Counted from the stretch's first letter, positions 52,500-61,871 are shown. The stretch is 64,000 nucleotides of DNA from Bacteroidota bacterium (GCA_030680835.1 JAUXUD010000060.1:1-64000); one strand, 5' to 3'. Notes: generated by a model from the sequence alone, not told the origin. A program made the numbers and translations.

Positions 52500-53660
52500 C
52501 TATAGCTTCTGAAACGTCTTCATCCATTTATCCGGCAGTTCATCATTAAGTGCGGTTTGATAATCTTTATAGCTGCAGGGCACTAAAAACTTTCCTTCCT
52601 GGGCACTGAGTTCCCTCGGGTAAGGAACTTCCATCCACCATCGGTTGCTGAGTTTGCTTTTATAAAATACTACTTCGTGGGTGAGGTTTTTTGAGTTGGT
52701 GCGGTAGGTGATATAATCATTGCTTTCGGCAACCGGATAATCGTTGCGGCGATTGGCAAAGCCTTCCACAAAATACCAAAGCATTTGTGCCAGCAGCGCG
52801 CTCGTTATATTGTTGATGTCGGCATTGGGGTTCAAATCGTAAAAGCCGGCACTCATTACATCATTGCTCATGCCTGCATAACGGCAAAGCTGGCAGGCTT
52901 CTTCGCCGCCAAAACCATTCGGACTGGGTTTTAACTGAGCCGGTGCATCGGCTGCACGGATTGCCTGCATGCTAAAGCCCAGCATGTTTGCATTGCGGCA
53001 AAAGGGTTCAATTTCCTGCATATTTCCACGCAAACTTCCCAGGCGCATCATGTCAAAATTCATTCGTTCAAACGCATCATACGTTTCCGGTTCAACATAA
53101 TAACTTTGATAACCTGCCTGAGTTATATTAAAAAGGTAACCGGGTTCGTGCGCAATAATGCGCGGTAAATAATTGTCTTCGTTATTGTTTTCATGTGTGT
53201 GCACATCCACTTTGGCATCAACCAGCAATACATGCATATTCTGACAATTGCCCTGATATGCAGCATACTGTGCAGCCATTAAATCCTGACTACCACCAAT
53301 GATGAGTACCACAGTTTTTTGTGCAAGCAATGGGTTCAGCACTTGCTTTAATGCAAAATGGGTATCATTGATGCTGTTACCGGCCTGGATATTTCCGAGG
53401 TCTATAATTTTTAAATCGTTGCGGGGTTTTATCAGTGCGTAAAATTCTTTGCGAACCTTATTGGGTGCGAGTGCACAACCTTCGTATTCAGGTTTAAAAC
53501 GGTCTTCATTAACGCCTAAAATGGCAATATCAAATGTCTGGTCTTCGGGGTAACTGTCTTTTAAAAACCAGGTGCTTTGAAAAAGACTTTTTGCACTGCA
53601 ATGTTGTTTCAAAACAGTGATGAACGACTCGGCAAGGGGATTTAAATATTCGATATTCAT
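52500..53660 (-). CDS. Arginase/formimidoylglutamase-fold protein lacking metal ligands
   Basis: A 386-residue protein of the ureohydrolase fold. In active members the Mn2+ ligands are in GGDHS, DAHxDxH and SxDxDxxDP. Here the aligned blocks read GGSQDLM, LVDAKVDVH and FSMQAIRAADAP, so the His of the first, the first His of the second and the Asp pair of the third are lost. Catalysis is therefore unlikely. The surrounding fold is well conserved (NGFGGEEACQLCRYAGMSNDV). I recall relatives in Bacteroidota annotated as formimidoylglutamase. It is divergent from an SDR gene. A binding or regulatory role is inferred. Confidence 0.78.
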   Translation of the reverse strand: MNIEYLNPLAESFITVLKQHCSAKSLFQSTWFLKDSYPEDQTFDIAILGVNEDRFKPEYEGCALAPNKVRKEFYALIKPRNDLKIIDLGNIQAGNSINDTHFALKQVLNPLLAQKTVVLIIGGSQDLMAAQYAAYQGNCQNMHVLLVDAKVDVHTHENNNEDNYLPRIIAHEPGYLFNITQAGYQSYYVEPETYDAFERMNFDMMRLGSLRGNMQEIEPFCRNANMLGFSMQAIRAADAPAQLKPSPNGFGGEEACQLCRYAGMSNDVMSAGFYDLNPNADINNITSALLAQMLWYFVEGFANRRNDYPVAESNDYITYRTNSKNLTHEVVFYKSKLSNRWWMEVPYPRELSAQEGKFLVPCSYKDYQTALNDELPDKWMKTFQKL

Positions 53661-53738
53661 GAAATAAAATTAAGAGTGGGAAATTATTCTCCAAAACTCA
53701 CTAATTTAGCCGGCCATTTAATGCACATTTCCACACCC

Positions 53739-54764
53739 ATGAATATTGTTTCCGGAGCAACCGGATTTTTAGGCGCACATGTTGTTTGCCAGCTGCTGCA
53801 GGTAGGTAAAACCGTGCGTGCCTTTCGCCGTAATAAGTCTGATTTAAAGGAGTTCAACCTTATTTTTGAGTGGTATTTGCAAAATAATCTGCTTGAACCC
53901 AATGCCAGAGAAAACATGGCTTGGGTGGAAGCCGATGTGCTGGATGTGGACACTTTAGGAACTGCTTTGCAGGACGCTTCGGTAGTTTATCATTGCGCTG
54001 CCATTGTTTCTTTTGAACCCGGCGACCGGGATGAAATGATGAAAGTGAATGTGGAAGGAACGGCAAACATGGTTAATATTTCGCTTATAGCCGGAGTAAA
54101 ACAATTTTGTTATGTGAGTTCTATTGCATCTCTGGGAAGAAGAAAAAAGGGAGAGCATATTGATGAAAATAATCGTTGGGAACACAGCAGGTTAAACAGC
54201 AATTATGCAATCAGCAAATACCGGGCTGAACTCGAAGTTTGGCGTGCTGCCGAAGAGGGGCTGAATGTGGTGATGGTGAATCCGGGTGTTTTTATCGGTC
54301 CCGGAGATTTTACAAAAGGTTCAAACCATTTAATAGAAAGTATCTATAAAGGCTTACCCGTGTATTCAATGGGTATAAATGGTTATGTTGATGTGAGAGA
54401 TGTGGCCAGAGCCATGTTGCTTTTGGTTGAACGCAACATCGTACATAAACGTTTTGTGATGATTTCAGAAAACATGCGCATCCGTGATTTGTTTTTTGCC
54501 ATCGCCGATGGGTTCAGTATAAAACGACCGGCAATTAAGGTTAAACCCTGGATGGCAGCAATTGTGTGGCGCCTGGTTTGGATCGTACGCTTATTTGGTA
54601 AAAGAGGAATTGCCATTACAAAAGAAACGGCAAGAGCTGCAGTTAATGAATCGTATTACAGTTCGCAAAAAATAATAAACGAACTTAATTTTAATTTTAT
54701 TCCCATTGCACAAACCATAACAGATAGTTGTGCAACTTATTTAAAACAAAACCATACAAAATAA
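53739..54764 (+). CDS. NAD(P)-dependent epimerase/dehydratase (extended SDR)
   Basis: A 341-residue Rossmann-fold enzyme. The nucleotide-binding motif is SGATGFLGAHV (residues 5-15), the VYHCAAIVS strand follows, and the catalytic YAISKYRAE supplies Tyr and Lys with Ser in YVSSIAS. A C-terminal region shows two hydrophobic helices (MAAIVWRLVWIVRLFG), as in 3-beta-HSD or dihydroflavonol-reductase-like relatives. I start at 53739; in-frame ATGs lie at 53676 and 53721. The substrate is unknown. A TPR lipoprotein follows after 3 nt. Confidence 0.88.
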   Translation: MNIVSGATGFLGAHVVCQLLQVGKTVRAFRRNKSDLKEFNLIFEWYLQNNLLEPNARENMAWVEADVLDVDTLGTALQDASVVYHCAAIVSFEPGDRDEMMKVNVEGTANMVNISLIAGVKQFCYVSSIASLGRRKKGEHIDENNRWEHSRLNSNYAISKYRAELEVWRAAEEGLNVVMVNPGVFIGPGDFTKGSNHLIESIYKGLPVYSMGINGYVDVRDVARAMLLLVERNIVHKRFVMISENMRIRDLFFAIADGFSIKRPAIKVKPWMAAIVWRLVWIVRLFGKRGIAITKETARAAVNESYYSSQKIINELNFNFIPIAQTITDSCATYLKQNHTK

Positions 54765-54767
54765 ATT

Positions 54768-55451
54768 ATGAAAAAAATAACAGTCGTGTTGCTGCTTGTG
54801 GCTTTAGTTGCCTGTAAACAGCCGGGTTCAAACAATAACTATGAAGCATTGTTTACAAAAAGCATGCAGGTAAAAGATTATCAATCGGCAATTACCGCCA
54901 TTCAGTTTTTATTGCTTGAAGATAGTACCAATAAAATGTATTTGGATACTTTACCTGAGTTATATGCAGGGGTTCAAAATTATGCGGCATCCGAACATTA
55001 TACCGATATCGCGTTAAAAAGTTACCCAACCAATGAGCGCTATTTGCAGTTAAAAGCTTTGTGTTTGCAACAAACCGGGAAACTGGAAGGAGTTATGGAT
55101 ATTTATAATAAGCTCTACGCGGCCACTCAAAAAATTACCTACCTCTATCAGATTGCAGCATTTCAGTTTAGTGCTCAGGATATGCAGGCGGCAGAAGCCA
55201 GTTTGAAATTGCTTGAAGAAAAAATGGTAAACAGCAAAGACAGTGTTGATTTTATGGTATCGGAAAGCGAGAAACAAAAAGTTCCGGTTCGTGCAGCCGT
55301 TTATAATATGAAAGCATATATGGTTGCGCAAAAACGCGATCTGGCAGGTGCGAAAAAATATTTCGAAATGGCCATAAAAGAATATCCAGACTTTATAACT
55401 GCCCGTCAGAACCTGCAACAATTGATGCAAGGCGGAAGAGAAAGACAATAA
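54768..55451 (+). CDS. TPR-repeat lipoprotein
   Basis: A 227-residue lipoprotein (lipobox LVAC, residues 13-16). The mature part is made of tetratricopeptide-like helix pairs: DYQSAITAIQFLLLED, YAASEHYTDIALKSYP, ERYLQLKALCLQQTGKLEG, DLAGAKKYFEMAIKEYPDF. It probably acts as a periplasmic or outer-membrane adaptor. Co-transcribed with the SDR gene, 3 nt apart. Confidence 0.85.
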   Translation: MKKITVVLLLVALVACKQPGSNNNYEALFTKSMQVKDYQSAITAIQFLLLEDSTNKMYLDTLPELYAGVQNYAASEHYTDIALKSYPTNERYLQLKALCLQQTGKLEGVMDIYNKLYAATQKITYLYQIAAFQFSAQDMQAAEASLKLLEEKMVNSKDSVDFMVSESEKQKVPVRAAVYNMKAYMVAQKRDLAGAKKYFEMAIKEYPDFITARQNLQQLMQGGRERQ

Positions 55452-55488
55452 TTTTTAATGCGTAAAATGAACAAGAAAAAAAAAGTTC

Positions 55489-55520
55489 TTGCATCTTTGA
55501 TTATTCTTACCATACATTTG
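55489..55520 (+). promoter_or_regulatory. Promoter of the methionine operon leader
   Basis: TTG (55489-55491), 21 nt, TACATTTG (55513-55520), a full Bacteroidota match. The start would be near 55527, about 22 nt before the leader-peptide ATG and about 280 nt before metB. Confidence 0.75.
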
Positions 55521-55548
55521 CGCCAGTTAAAAAAACAGATAAAATAAA

Positions 55549-55623
55549 ATGATCAATCAACAAAACATGCGAATGCATTCAATGTGTTTCCTTTCTGAGG
55601 GGCCTCTTGCATGTATGCGCTAG
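55549..55623 (+). CDS. Met-rich leader peptide of the methionine operon
   Basis: A 24-codon frame (ATG 55549, TAG 55621) with five Met and two Cys: Met at codons 1, 7, 9, 12 and 23. Sequence in two parts: MINQQNMRMHSM then CFLSEGPLACMR. It lies between the promoter and an intrinsic terminator, 186 nt before metB. Bases 55595-55603 inside it (CTGAGGGGC) can pair with the terminator's 5' arm (55651-55659), giving an alternative antiterminator. When charged Met-tRNA is scarce, a ribosome stalled at codons 7-9 would leave this segment free and prevent termination. This is the classic amino-acid attenuation design, here inferred from sequence alone. Confidence 0.75.
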   Translation: MINQQNMRMHSMCFLSEGPLACMR

Positions 55624-55650
55624 TTTAACAAGAAACTTATACAGGTAAAA

Positions 55651-55680
55651 GCCTCTCAGCATGTCTGGGAGGCTTTTTTA
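55651..55680 (+). terminator. Methionine attenuator: intrinsic terminator with competing antiterminator
   Basis: GCCTCTCAG (55651-55659) pairs with CTGGGAGGC (55665-55673), 9 bp with one G-U, loop CATGT, then T6. The 5' arm can instead pair with CTGAGGGGC at 55595-55603 inside the leader frame, also 9 bp with one G-U. The two structures are mutually exclusive. Confidence 0.85.
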
Positions 55681-55693
55681 TTTATAAAAAATC

Positions 55694-55728
55694 AAGCCTT
55701 CCCGCCAACCGCAGGGAGGCTTTTTTTT
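55694..55728 (+). terminator. Second intrinsic terminator before metB
   Basis: AAGCCTTCC pairs with GGGAGGCTT (one G-U), with a loop around CGCCAACCGCA, followed by T8. It stands 20 nt after the first terminator. It may back up the attenuator or stop any transcript that escapes it. A 26-bp palindrome follows at 55731-55756. Confidence 0.75.
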
Positions 55729-55808
55729 CATCCGCCGTAGCTTTAGCGAAGGTGGACATCCATAAAGCAAATTTCAACTAATAAAAACCAATTAATAAAA
55801 TATAACAC

Positions 55809-57029
55809 ATGAACCACTTAAAATTAAACACTCAAATCATTCACAACATACCGGTTGATCCCCTGACGGGAGCCATCAGTGTGCCCATTTATCAAACCTC
55901 AACGTATGTGCAGGAAGCACCGGGTGTGCACAAAGGCTTTGATTATTCACGAAGTAACAATCCCACCCGCAAAGTACTGGAAGAGCTATTGGCGCAGCTT
56001 GAACAGGGCGAACAGGGTTTTGCTTTTGCAAGCGGACTGGCAGCCATTGATGCTGTTTTAAAAATGCTGAAATCGGGAGACGAGATTGTTGCAGTAGATG
56101 ATATTTACGGCGGCTCCTTCAGAATTTTCACCCATATCTACGAAAAATTTGGGATCAAAGTAACGTATGCAGATACCTCAAATATTCAAAATGTTTTGGA
56201 AGTGATGAATGAGAAAACAAAGTTTGTATGGGTTGAAACGCCCACCAATCCTACGCTGAAGATTTCGGATATACGGGCGCTTGCAGCCATTGCCCATACC
56301 TATGATGCCTTGCTGGTGGTTGACAATACCTTTGCTTCTCCGGTATTGCAGCAACCCATTACTTTGGGTGCAGATATTGTAATACACAGCGCAACCAAAT
56401 ACCTGGGCGGACATTCGGATATTATTGCCGGAGCTGTTATCGCCAAAACAAAAGCCTTGGGTGAACAAATAAAATTCATCCAGAATTCTTCGGGGGCCAT
56501 ACTCGGTCCGTTTGATTCCTGGTTGCTGATACGGGGCATAGAAACACTTCCCTTGCGGGTTGAAAAACATGCAGACAATGCGCAAAAAATTGCAGATTAT
56601 TTATGCAGGGAACAGGCAATTGAACAATTGTTTTATCCGGGATTGCAAAATCATCATAACCATGAAATCGCAAAAAAACAACAAAGTGCATTTGGGGGCA
56701 TTATATCCTTTTCATTAAAGGAAGATACGATTGCGGCTGCCGAAGCATTTGTGTCGGCTACCCATTTATTCAAGCTGGCCGAGAGTTTGGGCGGAGTAAA
56801 AAGTTTAATTTGTCACCCGGCACAAATGACGCATAAGTCTATTCCTTCTGCAATCAGGAAAGCTTCAGGCGTATGCGATTCGTTAATCCGCCTTTCGGTG
56901 GGTTTGGAAGATGCAGGTGATTTGATAGAAGATCTGAAACAGGCATTTCGGAAATCAGGCAATGCAAATGCTTTTGCAAATGCAAACAAACAATACGAAC
57001 AAATTAGTGCATCAGGAAGCATAAAATAA
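55809..57029 (+). CDS. metB: Trans-sulfuration PLP enzyme (cystathionine gamma-synthase/lyase type)
   Basis: A 406-residue Cys/Met-metabolism PLP enzyme. The PLP Lys is in HSATKYLGGHSD; the phosphate-binding YSRSNNPTR and FASGLAAI, and the ring-stacking region DDIYGGSFR are all present, as is PTNPTLKISDI. It could be cystathionine gamma-synthase or beta/gamma-lyase; the family cannot be split by motif alone. Its place behind a Met-rich attenuator and before homoserine dehydrogenase favours methionine synthesis (metB-like). The C-terminal tail is Asn/Ala-rich (residues 381-395). Confidence 0.9.
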   Translation: MNHLKLNTQIIHNIPVDPLTGAISVPIYQTSTYVQEAPGVHKGFDYSRSNNPTRKVLEELLAQLEQGEQGFAFASGLAAIDAVLKMLKSGDEIVAVDDIYGGSFRIFTHIYEKFGIKVTYADTSNIQNVLEVMNEKTKFVWVETPTNPTLKISDIRALAAIAHTYDALLVVDNTFASPVLQQPITLGADIVIHSATKYLGGHSDIIAGAVIAKTKALGEQIKFIQNSSGAILGPFDSWLLIRGIETLPLRVEKHADNAQKIADYLCREQAIEQLFYPGLQNHHNHEIAKKQQSAFGGIISFSLKEDTIAAAEAFVSATHLFKLAESLGGVKSLICHPAQMTHKSIPSAIRKASGVCDSLIRLSVGLEDAGDLIEDLKQAFRKSGNANAFANANKQYEQISASGSIK

Positions 57030-57034
57030 TAAAC

Positions 57035-58246
57035 ATGAAAACACAAAATACAAACATTGGTCTCTTTGGTTACGGAGTTGTAGGGAAAGGATTTTATAAA
57101 CTCTCACTGGATCATCCGCAATTAAAAATCAATACAAAACGAATTGTTATAAAACATAGAAATAAACATGTAAAGGCTGAACATGTTAGCAATACTGTGC
57201 ATTCTTCAGAGATACATTTTTCTTTACAGGCGGGTGATATATTAAACGATAAAGGAATTACAACCATAGTGGAATTAATTAATAACAGTGAGGATGCATA
57301 CCGGATTGCCAAAAATGTTTTAGAAAACGGAAACACTTTAATTACTGCAAATAAAAAAATGCTAGCCGATCATTTTATTGAATTGCTGGAGCTCGAAAAA
57401 CTTTATGGCGGTTGTTTATTATACGAAGCATCATCGGCAGCCAGCATTCCCATTATCCGATTATTGGATACCTATTTTGCCAACGAAGAAATCCGATTGG
57501 TGGAAGGGATTTTAAACGGCACCTCCAATTTTATTTTATCTTCTATTTTCAACAACAACATAACATTTAAAGAAGCTTTGAACCAGGCACAAATAAAAGG
57601 TTTTGCAGAGTCTGACCCCACTCTCGATATTACCGGGTTGGATGCGCTCAACAAATTAATCATTATCAATGCACACGCATTTGGGGTAATTGTAAAAACA
57701 CAGGAAGTTTTTAATTACGGCATCACCCATTTAGATAAACAGGATATTGAATTTGCCCGGCAAAACGGGTTTGTGATTAAACAGGTAGCCCATGCGTCTG
57801 TGAATCCGGAAGGGAAATTATTGCTGTATGTAGCACCGCAATTTGTGAAACCTCAAAATCCATTGCGTCATGTAGATTCGGAAAATAATGGAATTGTTGT
57901 AGATGCCGTACATAGCGGAAAGCAATTTTATTCGGGCAAGGGAGCAGGCGGCAGCCCAACAGGAGCAGCGGTTTTGGCGGATGTAATTTCCTCGGCACAG
58001 CATAAAAATTATACCTATACCAAGCTCAGGAAACCGGTTACGGTAAGATATGATGATTCGTTAAGCGTTTCTGTTTATCTCAGATATTCAAAAGTGATAA
58101 AGCGTTTACCTTTTAAAATTAATGTTAAAAAACACTATGTGTTGGGGGAATTTAATTTTACTATTGGGTATGTTTCTTTGAAGGAATTGATATTGTATAA
58201 AGTATGGTTGGAAGCAAATGAGGTTTCACTAATTATTTTGAGTTAA
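57035..58246 (+). CDS. hom: Homoserine dehydrogenase
   Basis: A 403-residue enzyme reducing aspartate semialdehyde to homoserine. The NAD(P) motif is GLFGYGVVGKG (residues 9-19), then TANKKM and the homoserine dehydrogenase signature GFAESDPTLDITGLDALNKL in pieces, with NGTSNFI and GKGAGGSPTGAAVL. Regulatory C-terminal residues (about 340-403) are short and lack a clear ACT domain. It begins 5 nt after metB and is the second gene of the methionine operon. Confidence 0.94.
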   Translation: MKTQNTNIGLFGYGVVGKGFYKLSLDHPQLKINTKRIVIKHRNKHVKAEHVSNTVHSSEIHFSLQAGDILNDKGITTIVELINNSEDAYRIAKNVLENGNTLITANKKMLADHFIELLELEKLYGGCLLYEASSAASIPIIRLLDTYFANEEIRLVEGILNGTSNFILSSIFNNNITFKEALNQAQIKGFAESDPTLDITGLDALNKLIIINAHAFGVIVKTQEVFNYGITHLDKQDIEFARQNGFVIKQVAHASVNPEGKLLLYVAPQFVKPQNPLRHVDSENNGIVVDAVHSGKQFYSGKGAGGSPTGAAVLADVISSAQHKNYTYTKLRKPVTVRYDDSLSVSVYLRYSKVIKRLPFKINVKKHYVLGEFNFTIGYVSLKELILYKVWLEANEVSLIILS

Positions 58247-58504
58247 GGGGATAATTTGGTTGAAATGCAGGGGGGATTAAACACCTGGAATAACTATGTG
58301 TCCTGTTAAAAGCAAAATCCTTATTGAACCAAAACAAAAAGACAGAAGCCGAAGCAATTTTAAAGCAGGTAATTTCATTAAAAAAATCAAAAGAAACAGA
58401 AGCGAAAAATTTGTTGAAGGGGATTGAGTGAGTAGGTTGTTTATTGGATAATAATCCTTCGGCAAGCTCAGGATGACAGGTGTTAAAACAAAAAAAATGG
58501 TTCT

Positions 58505-58906
58505 AAACCACGTCAGTGGTGACATCTAAGTAGCAGCAGCATCAGAATGGAATAATATTAAACCACGTAAGTGGTGACATCTAACAATCAATAATTGTAA
58601 GTTGATTTTTTTTAAATTTCATAATAATCGAATTCAATTGCTTTCAATGTTAAGAAGAAAGATGCCACAGCTACGCTGTTAAATCTTATATTGCTAATTA
58701 TTTTGCTACTGAGATGGCACCGCTGACGCGGTTATTGGAACAATAGATTTTATTTGAATTTTTTCAACATCGACGAATACAGATCCATTTATGGATTAAA
58801 TGTAGGTAGAAAACATATTTATCAAAACCAACGAATACAAATCCATTTATGGATTAAATATGGGTTGAAAACATTGCAACCATAAACCCTGAAATCCCGT
58901 AGGGAT
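58505..58906. repeat. Cluster of short palindromic repeats in a 770-bp gene-free stretch
   Basis: Between hom and hrpB (58247-59017) no gene is supported. Two copies of AAACCACGTMAGTGGTGACA plus TCTAA stand at 58505-58529 and 58560-58584. A 44-bp repeat with the palindrome AATCCAT-TT-ATGGATT occurs at 58773-58816 and 58831-58874. A 13-bp dyad ATCCC-GTA-GGGAT lies at 58894-58906. The first type is related to the repeats at 61701-61780. They look like REP-type elements. Confidence 0.85.
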
Positions 58907-59017
58907 GAAATAAATGTAACAAATGATAAATCGAATCCCAAATTTATGCTTTAATGATAATTCCACAGCTTCAACTATCTTTAACTAAATTCGCCCTTTA
59001 ATTTAAAACAACATCCT

Positions 59018-61501
59018 TTGTCATTTAATCCCTATAAAACCGAATTGCCTGTTTGCGAAATTATTCCGCAGGTAAAAAATGCACTATTGCAGAATAATAC
59101 ATTAATTGTTCAAGCACCTCCCGGTTCAGGCAAAAGCACCTTATTGCCTTTGGTATTAATTGATGAACCCTGGTTGCAGGGCAAAAAAATTATTATGCTC
59201 GAACCACGACGGCTGGCAGCACGCGCCATCGCTTCCCGCATGTCGTGGCTTTGGGAAGATGCCCTGGGTTCAACCATTGGTTACCGCATTCGTTTTGATA
59301 ATAAGGTGAGTGCGCAAACCCGGATTGAAGTGGTAACCGAAGGTATTTTAACCCGCATGCTGCAAACTGATAATGCACTGGAAGGAGTAGGCCTGGTTAT
59401 TTTTGATGAGTTCCACGAACGCAGCATTCATGCCGATGTGGCCATGGCATTATGCCGCGAAGCTCAACAGGTATTACGACCTGATTTGCGTATGATGGTA
59501 ATGTCGGCAACCCTGAACATTACCGAACTGAGTCGCTTGTTGAACGCGCCGGTTATTGAAAGTTCGGGCAAACAATATCCTGTTGAAATTAAATATACGG
59601 GCGAGCAGGATGAACGTTTGATGCCTGAATTGACTACCCGAATTGTAATCAAAGCAACGCGTGAACATGATGGGGATGTGCTCGTGTTTTTACCGGGTGA
59701 AGGTGAAATAAAAAAATGTGCAGAGCTGCTTAAAAAAGAACTTGATGGTTTTGCCATTCATCCCTTATACGGGGTATTACCACAACACGAACAAAATGCT
59801 GCGATTATGCCCAATAAATCGGGTAAGCGAAAAATTGTTTTGGCCACATCCATTGCCGAAACCAGCTTAACTATTGAAGGGATAAAAATTGTGGTGGATA
59901 CCGGCTTCGGACGAACCTCACGCTTTGACCCCAAATCGGGTTTATCGCGTTTGGAAACAGTTCAGATTTCAAAAGATTCGGCCGACCAGAGAGCCGGAAG
60001 AGCCGGGCGGTTGAGTGCAGGGGTTTGTTACCGCATGTGGACCAAAGCCACACACGAACGATTGGCCGAACACCGCATTCCTGAAATTAAGGAAGCAGAC
60101 CTTGCCAATCTGATGCTGGATATGGCACAATGGGGCATCACAAATATTGAACACCTTACCTGGCTCACGCCTCCGCCAAAAGCGGCCATTGCCAAGGCAA
60201 GCGAAACGCTGCATCAACTTAATGCGCTCGAAAACGGACGCATTACCGAACATGGAAAACAAATTCATAAGCTGGCCTGTCATCCGCGTTTGGCACATAT
60301 GTTATTGTGGGCAAAAAAAGATGCAGCTGTTCAGTTGGCAACGGATATTGCAGCAATTCTCGAAGAGCGGGATCCCTTGCCCAGAGACACAGGCATTGAT
60401 ATTAACCTGCGTATTGAAGCATTAAGAAGAGCAAGAAAAAACGGAGGCTCCGGGAATAATTTTTCAAGAATTGAAAAGGTAGCCGAATCCTACAGGAAAA
60501 TGTTGAATGTGGATATGGATAATGGTCCGGTTGATCCTTTTGAAACCGGTTTGTTAATCTCTTATGCATACCCCGAACGCATTGCATTTGCGAGGCCGGG
60601 TAATAACGCACAATTTCAGTTATCCAATGGAAAATATGCAACAGCCGGATATAAAGACGATCTTGCCCATGAGCCCTGGCTGGCCGTTGCACACATGGAC
60701 ATGCGCGATGGCCTGGGTAAAATATTTATGGCCGCACCCTTAAATCCGAAAGATTTATTGCCCATGGTAAAGGAGAAGGAAATCATTACCTGGGATACGC
60801 GTAAAGGCGGTTTGATTGCCACAAAAGATTTGATGATTGGAAGCATTGTATTGCAATCAAAACCTTTGCCGGCACCCAACGAAAAACATCTTATTGAAGC
60901 CATATCCAATGCCATAAAAACGGAAGGTGAAAACCTTTTATCATTTGATGAACCGATGACTCAATTACAAAACAGAATATTGAGTTTACGTAAATGGAAC
61001 CCGCAGGATAACTGGCCGGATGTGAGCACGCAAACACTTTTAATAAGCAATAACGATTGGCTGAGTCCGTATTTAATAAACATAAAAAAGCCTGAACAGT
61101 TAAAGAAAATAAATCTTAGTCAGGCCTTATTGAGTTCACTGGATTGGGAAAAACAACAGGCACTGGATGTGCTGGCACCGGCTAAAATAGAGGTCCCGAG
61201 CGGTTCAAAAATTAAATTGGATTATTTACCCAATGGAGAAACGCCCATTCTTTCGGTTCGTTTACAAGAGTTATTTGGTATGAGTGATACCCCAAAAATA
61301 AATAATGGAAAAACATTAATTGTTTTTTACCTGCTTTCACCCGGTTACAAACCCGTGCAGGTAACCGATGATTTAAAAAGCTTTTGGACACACACCTATT
61401 TTGAAGTTAAAAAGGAATTGAAACGGAGATATCCAAAACACACCTGGCCCGATGATCCAATCAATGCAATTGCAGTGGCTAAAGGTGGAGTGAAGCGATA
61501 G
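59018..61501 (+). CDS. hrpB: ATP-dependent helicase HrpB
   Basis: An 827-residue DEAH-type RNA helicase with a TTG start. Motif I is APPGSGKST (residues 35-43), Ia LEPRRLAARAIA, II IFDEFHERS (DEFH), III VMSATLN, then IV-VI with TSIAETSLTIEG and DQRAGRAGR. The HrpB-specific C-terminal region follows (AYPERIAFARPGN, LSVRLQELFGM, TWPDDP). The length fits HrpB (about 800-850). Its RNA target is unknown. Single gene; a promoter-like TAAATTCG lies at 58986-58993. Confidence 0.93.
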   Translation: MSFNPYKTELPVCEIIPQVKNALLQNNTLIVQAPPGSGKSTLLPLVLIDEPWLQGKKIIMLEPRRLAARAIASRMSWLWEDALGSTIGYRIRFDNKVSAQTRIEVVTEGILTRMLQTDNALEGVGLVIFDEFHERSIHADVAMALCREAQQVLRPDLRMMVMSATLNITELSRLLNAPVIESSGKQYPVEIKYTGEQDERLMPELTTRIVIKATREHDGDVLVFLPGEGEIKKCAELLKKELDGFAIHPLYGVLPQHEQNAAIMPNKSGKRKIVLATSIAETSLTIEGIKIVVDTGFGRTSRFDPKSGLSRLETVQISKDSADQRAGRAGRLSAGVCYRMWTKATHERLAEHRIPEIKEADLANLMLDMAQWGITNIEHLTWLTPPPKAAIAKASETLHQLNALENGRITEHGKQIHKLACHPRLAHMLLWAKKDAAVQLATDIAAILEERDPLPRDTGIDINLRIEALRRARKNGGSGNNFSRIEKVAESYRKMLNVDMDNGPVDPFETGLLISYAYPERIAFARPGNNAQFQLSNGKYATAGYKDDLAHEPWLAVAHMDMRDGLGKIFMAAPLNPKDLLPMVKEKEIITWDTRKGGLIATKDLMIGSIVLQSKPLPAPNEKHLIEAISNAIKTEGENLLSFDEPMTQLQNRILSLRKWNPQDNWPDVSTQTLLISNNDWLSPYLINIKKPEQLKKINLSQALLSSLDWEKQQALDVLAPAKIEVPSGSKIKLDYLPNGETPILSVRLQELFGMSDTPKINNGKTLIVFYLLSPGYKPVQVTDDLKSFWTHTYFEVKKELKRRYPKHTWPDDPINAIAVAKGGVKR

Positions 61502-61505
61502 GGAA

Positions 61506-61564
61506 TGTACGATGTACAATGTACGATGTACAATGTACGATGTACAATGTACGATGTACGATGT
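61506..61564. repeat. TGTACGA/TGTACAA heptanucleotide array
   Basis: About eight heptamers, alternating TGTACGA and TGTACAA, follow directly after the hrpB stop. The unit is the one found after pstB at 28221-28262, with an A/G change. Confidence 0.9.
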
Positions 61565-61700
61565 GTTTCGGTTCGAGCGGTCCAGATAGCTATCGGGGTA
61601 CGAATTACGTTATGCTATAAACTATGAACTATGAACATGTATTTGGATGTGCAAGGTACACTTACAATGTATTAATCAAAGTGGTATGGTTAAATTTTCT

Positions 61701-61780
61701 AAAACCACGAAGTGGTGATATTATAGCAATCAATGTGGCACCATTAAATTTCTAAAACCACGAAGTGGTGATATTATTAT
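61701..61780. repeat. Pair of ACCACGAAGTGGT repeats
   Basis: AAAACCACGAAGTGGTGATA plus TTATAGC at 61701-61727 is repeated, with one 3-base addition, at 61754-61780. The core ACCAC-GA-AGTGGT is a hairpin with a conserved GATAT tail. It is related to the ACCACGTMAGTGGTGACAT repeats after hom. Confidence 0.85.
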
Positions 61781-61782
61781 AG

Positions 61783-61871
61783 CCCCCGGTTTTAACCGGG
61801 GGTTTAGATGCCAAAATACATTCCCGGCGCGGCTTCACAATGATTGTTGGAAATGGAATTGATGGCCGCGC
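61783..61871. repeat. Composite palindromic element, copy B
   Basis: A perfect palindrome CCCCCGGTT-TT-AACCGGGGG (61783-61802) is followed by GCGCGGC (61827-61833) and GCCGCGC (61865-61871). Order and spacing match copy A (palindrome to first box 44 versus 43 nt; box to box 38 versus 39 nt), while the spacer sequences differ. The remaining stretch to 62131 shows no further gene; a -7 box TATATTTG at 62102-62109 precedes the RHS gene. Confidence 0.75.

Noticed and set aside
55524-55808. SAM riboswitch before metB.
   Set aside because: No SAM-I/II/IV core was visible; the leader frame and terminator explain the region better.
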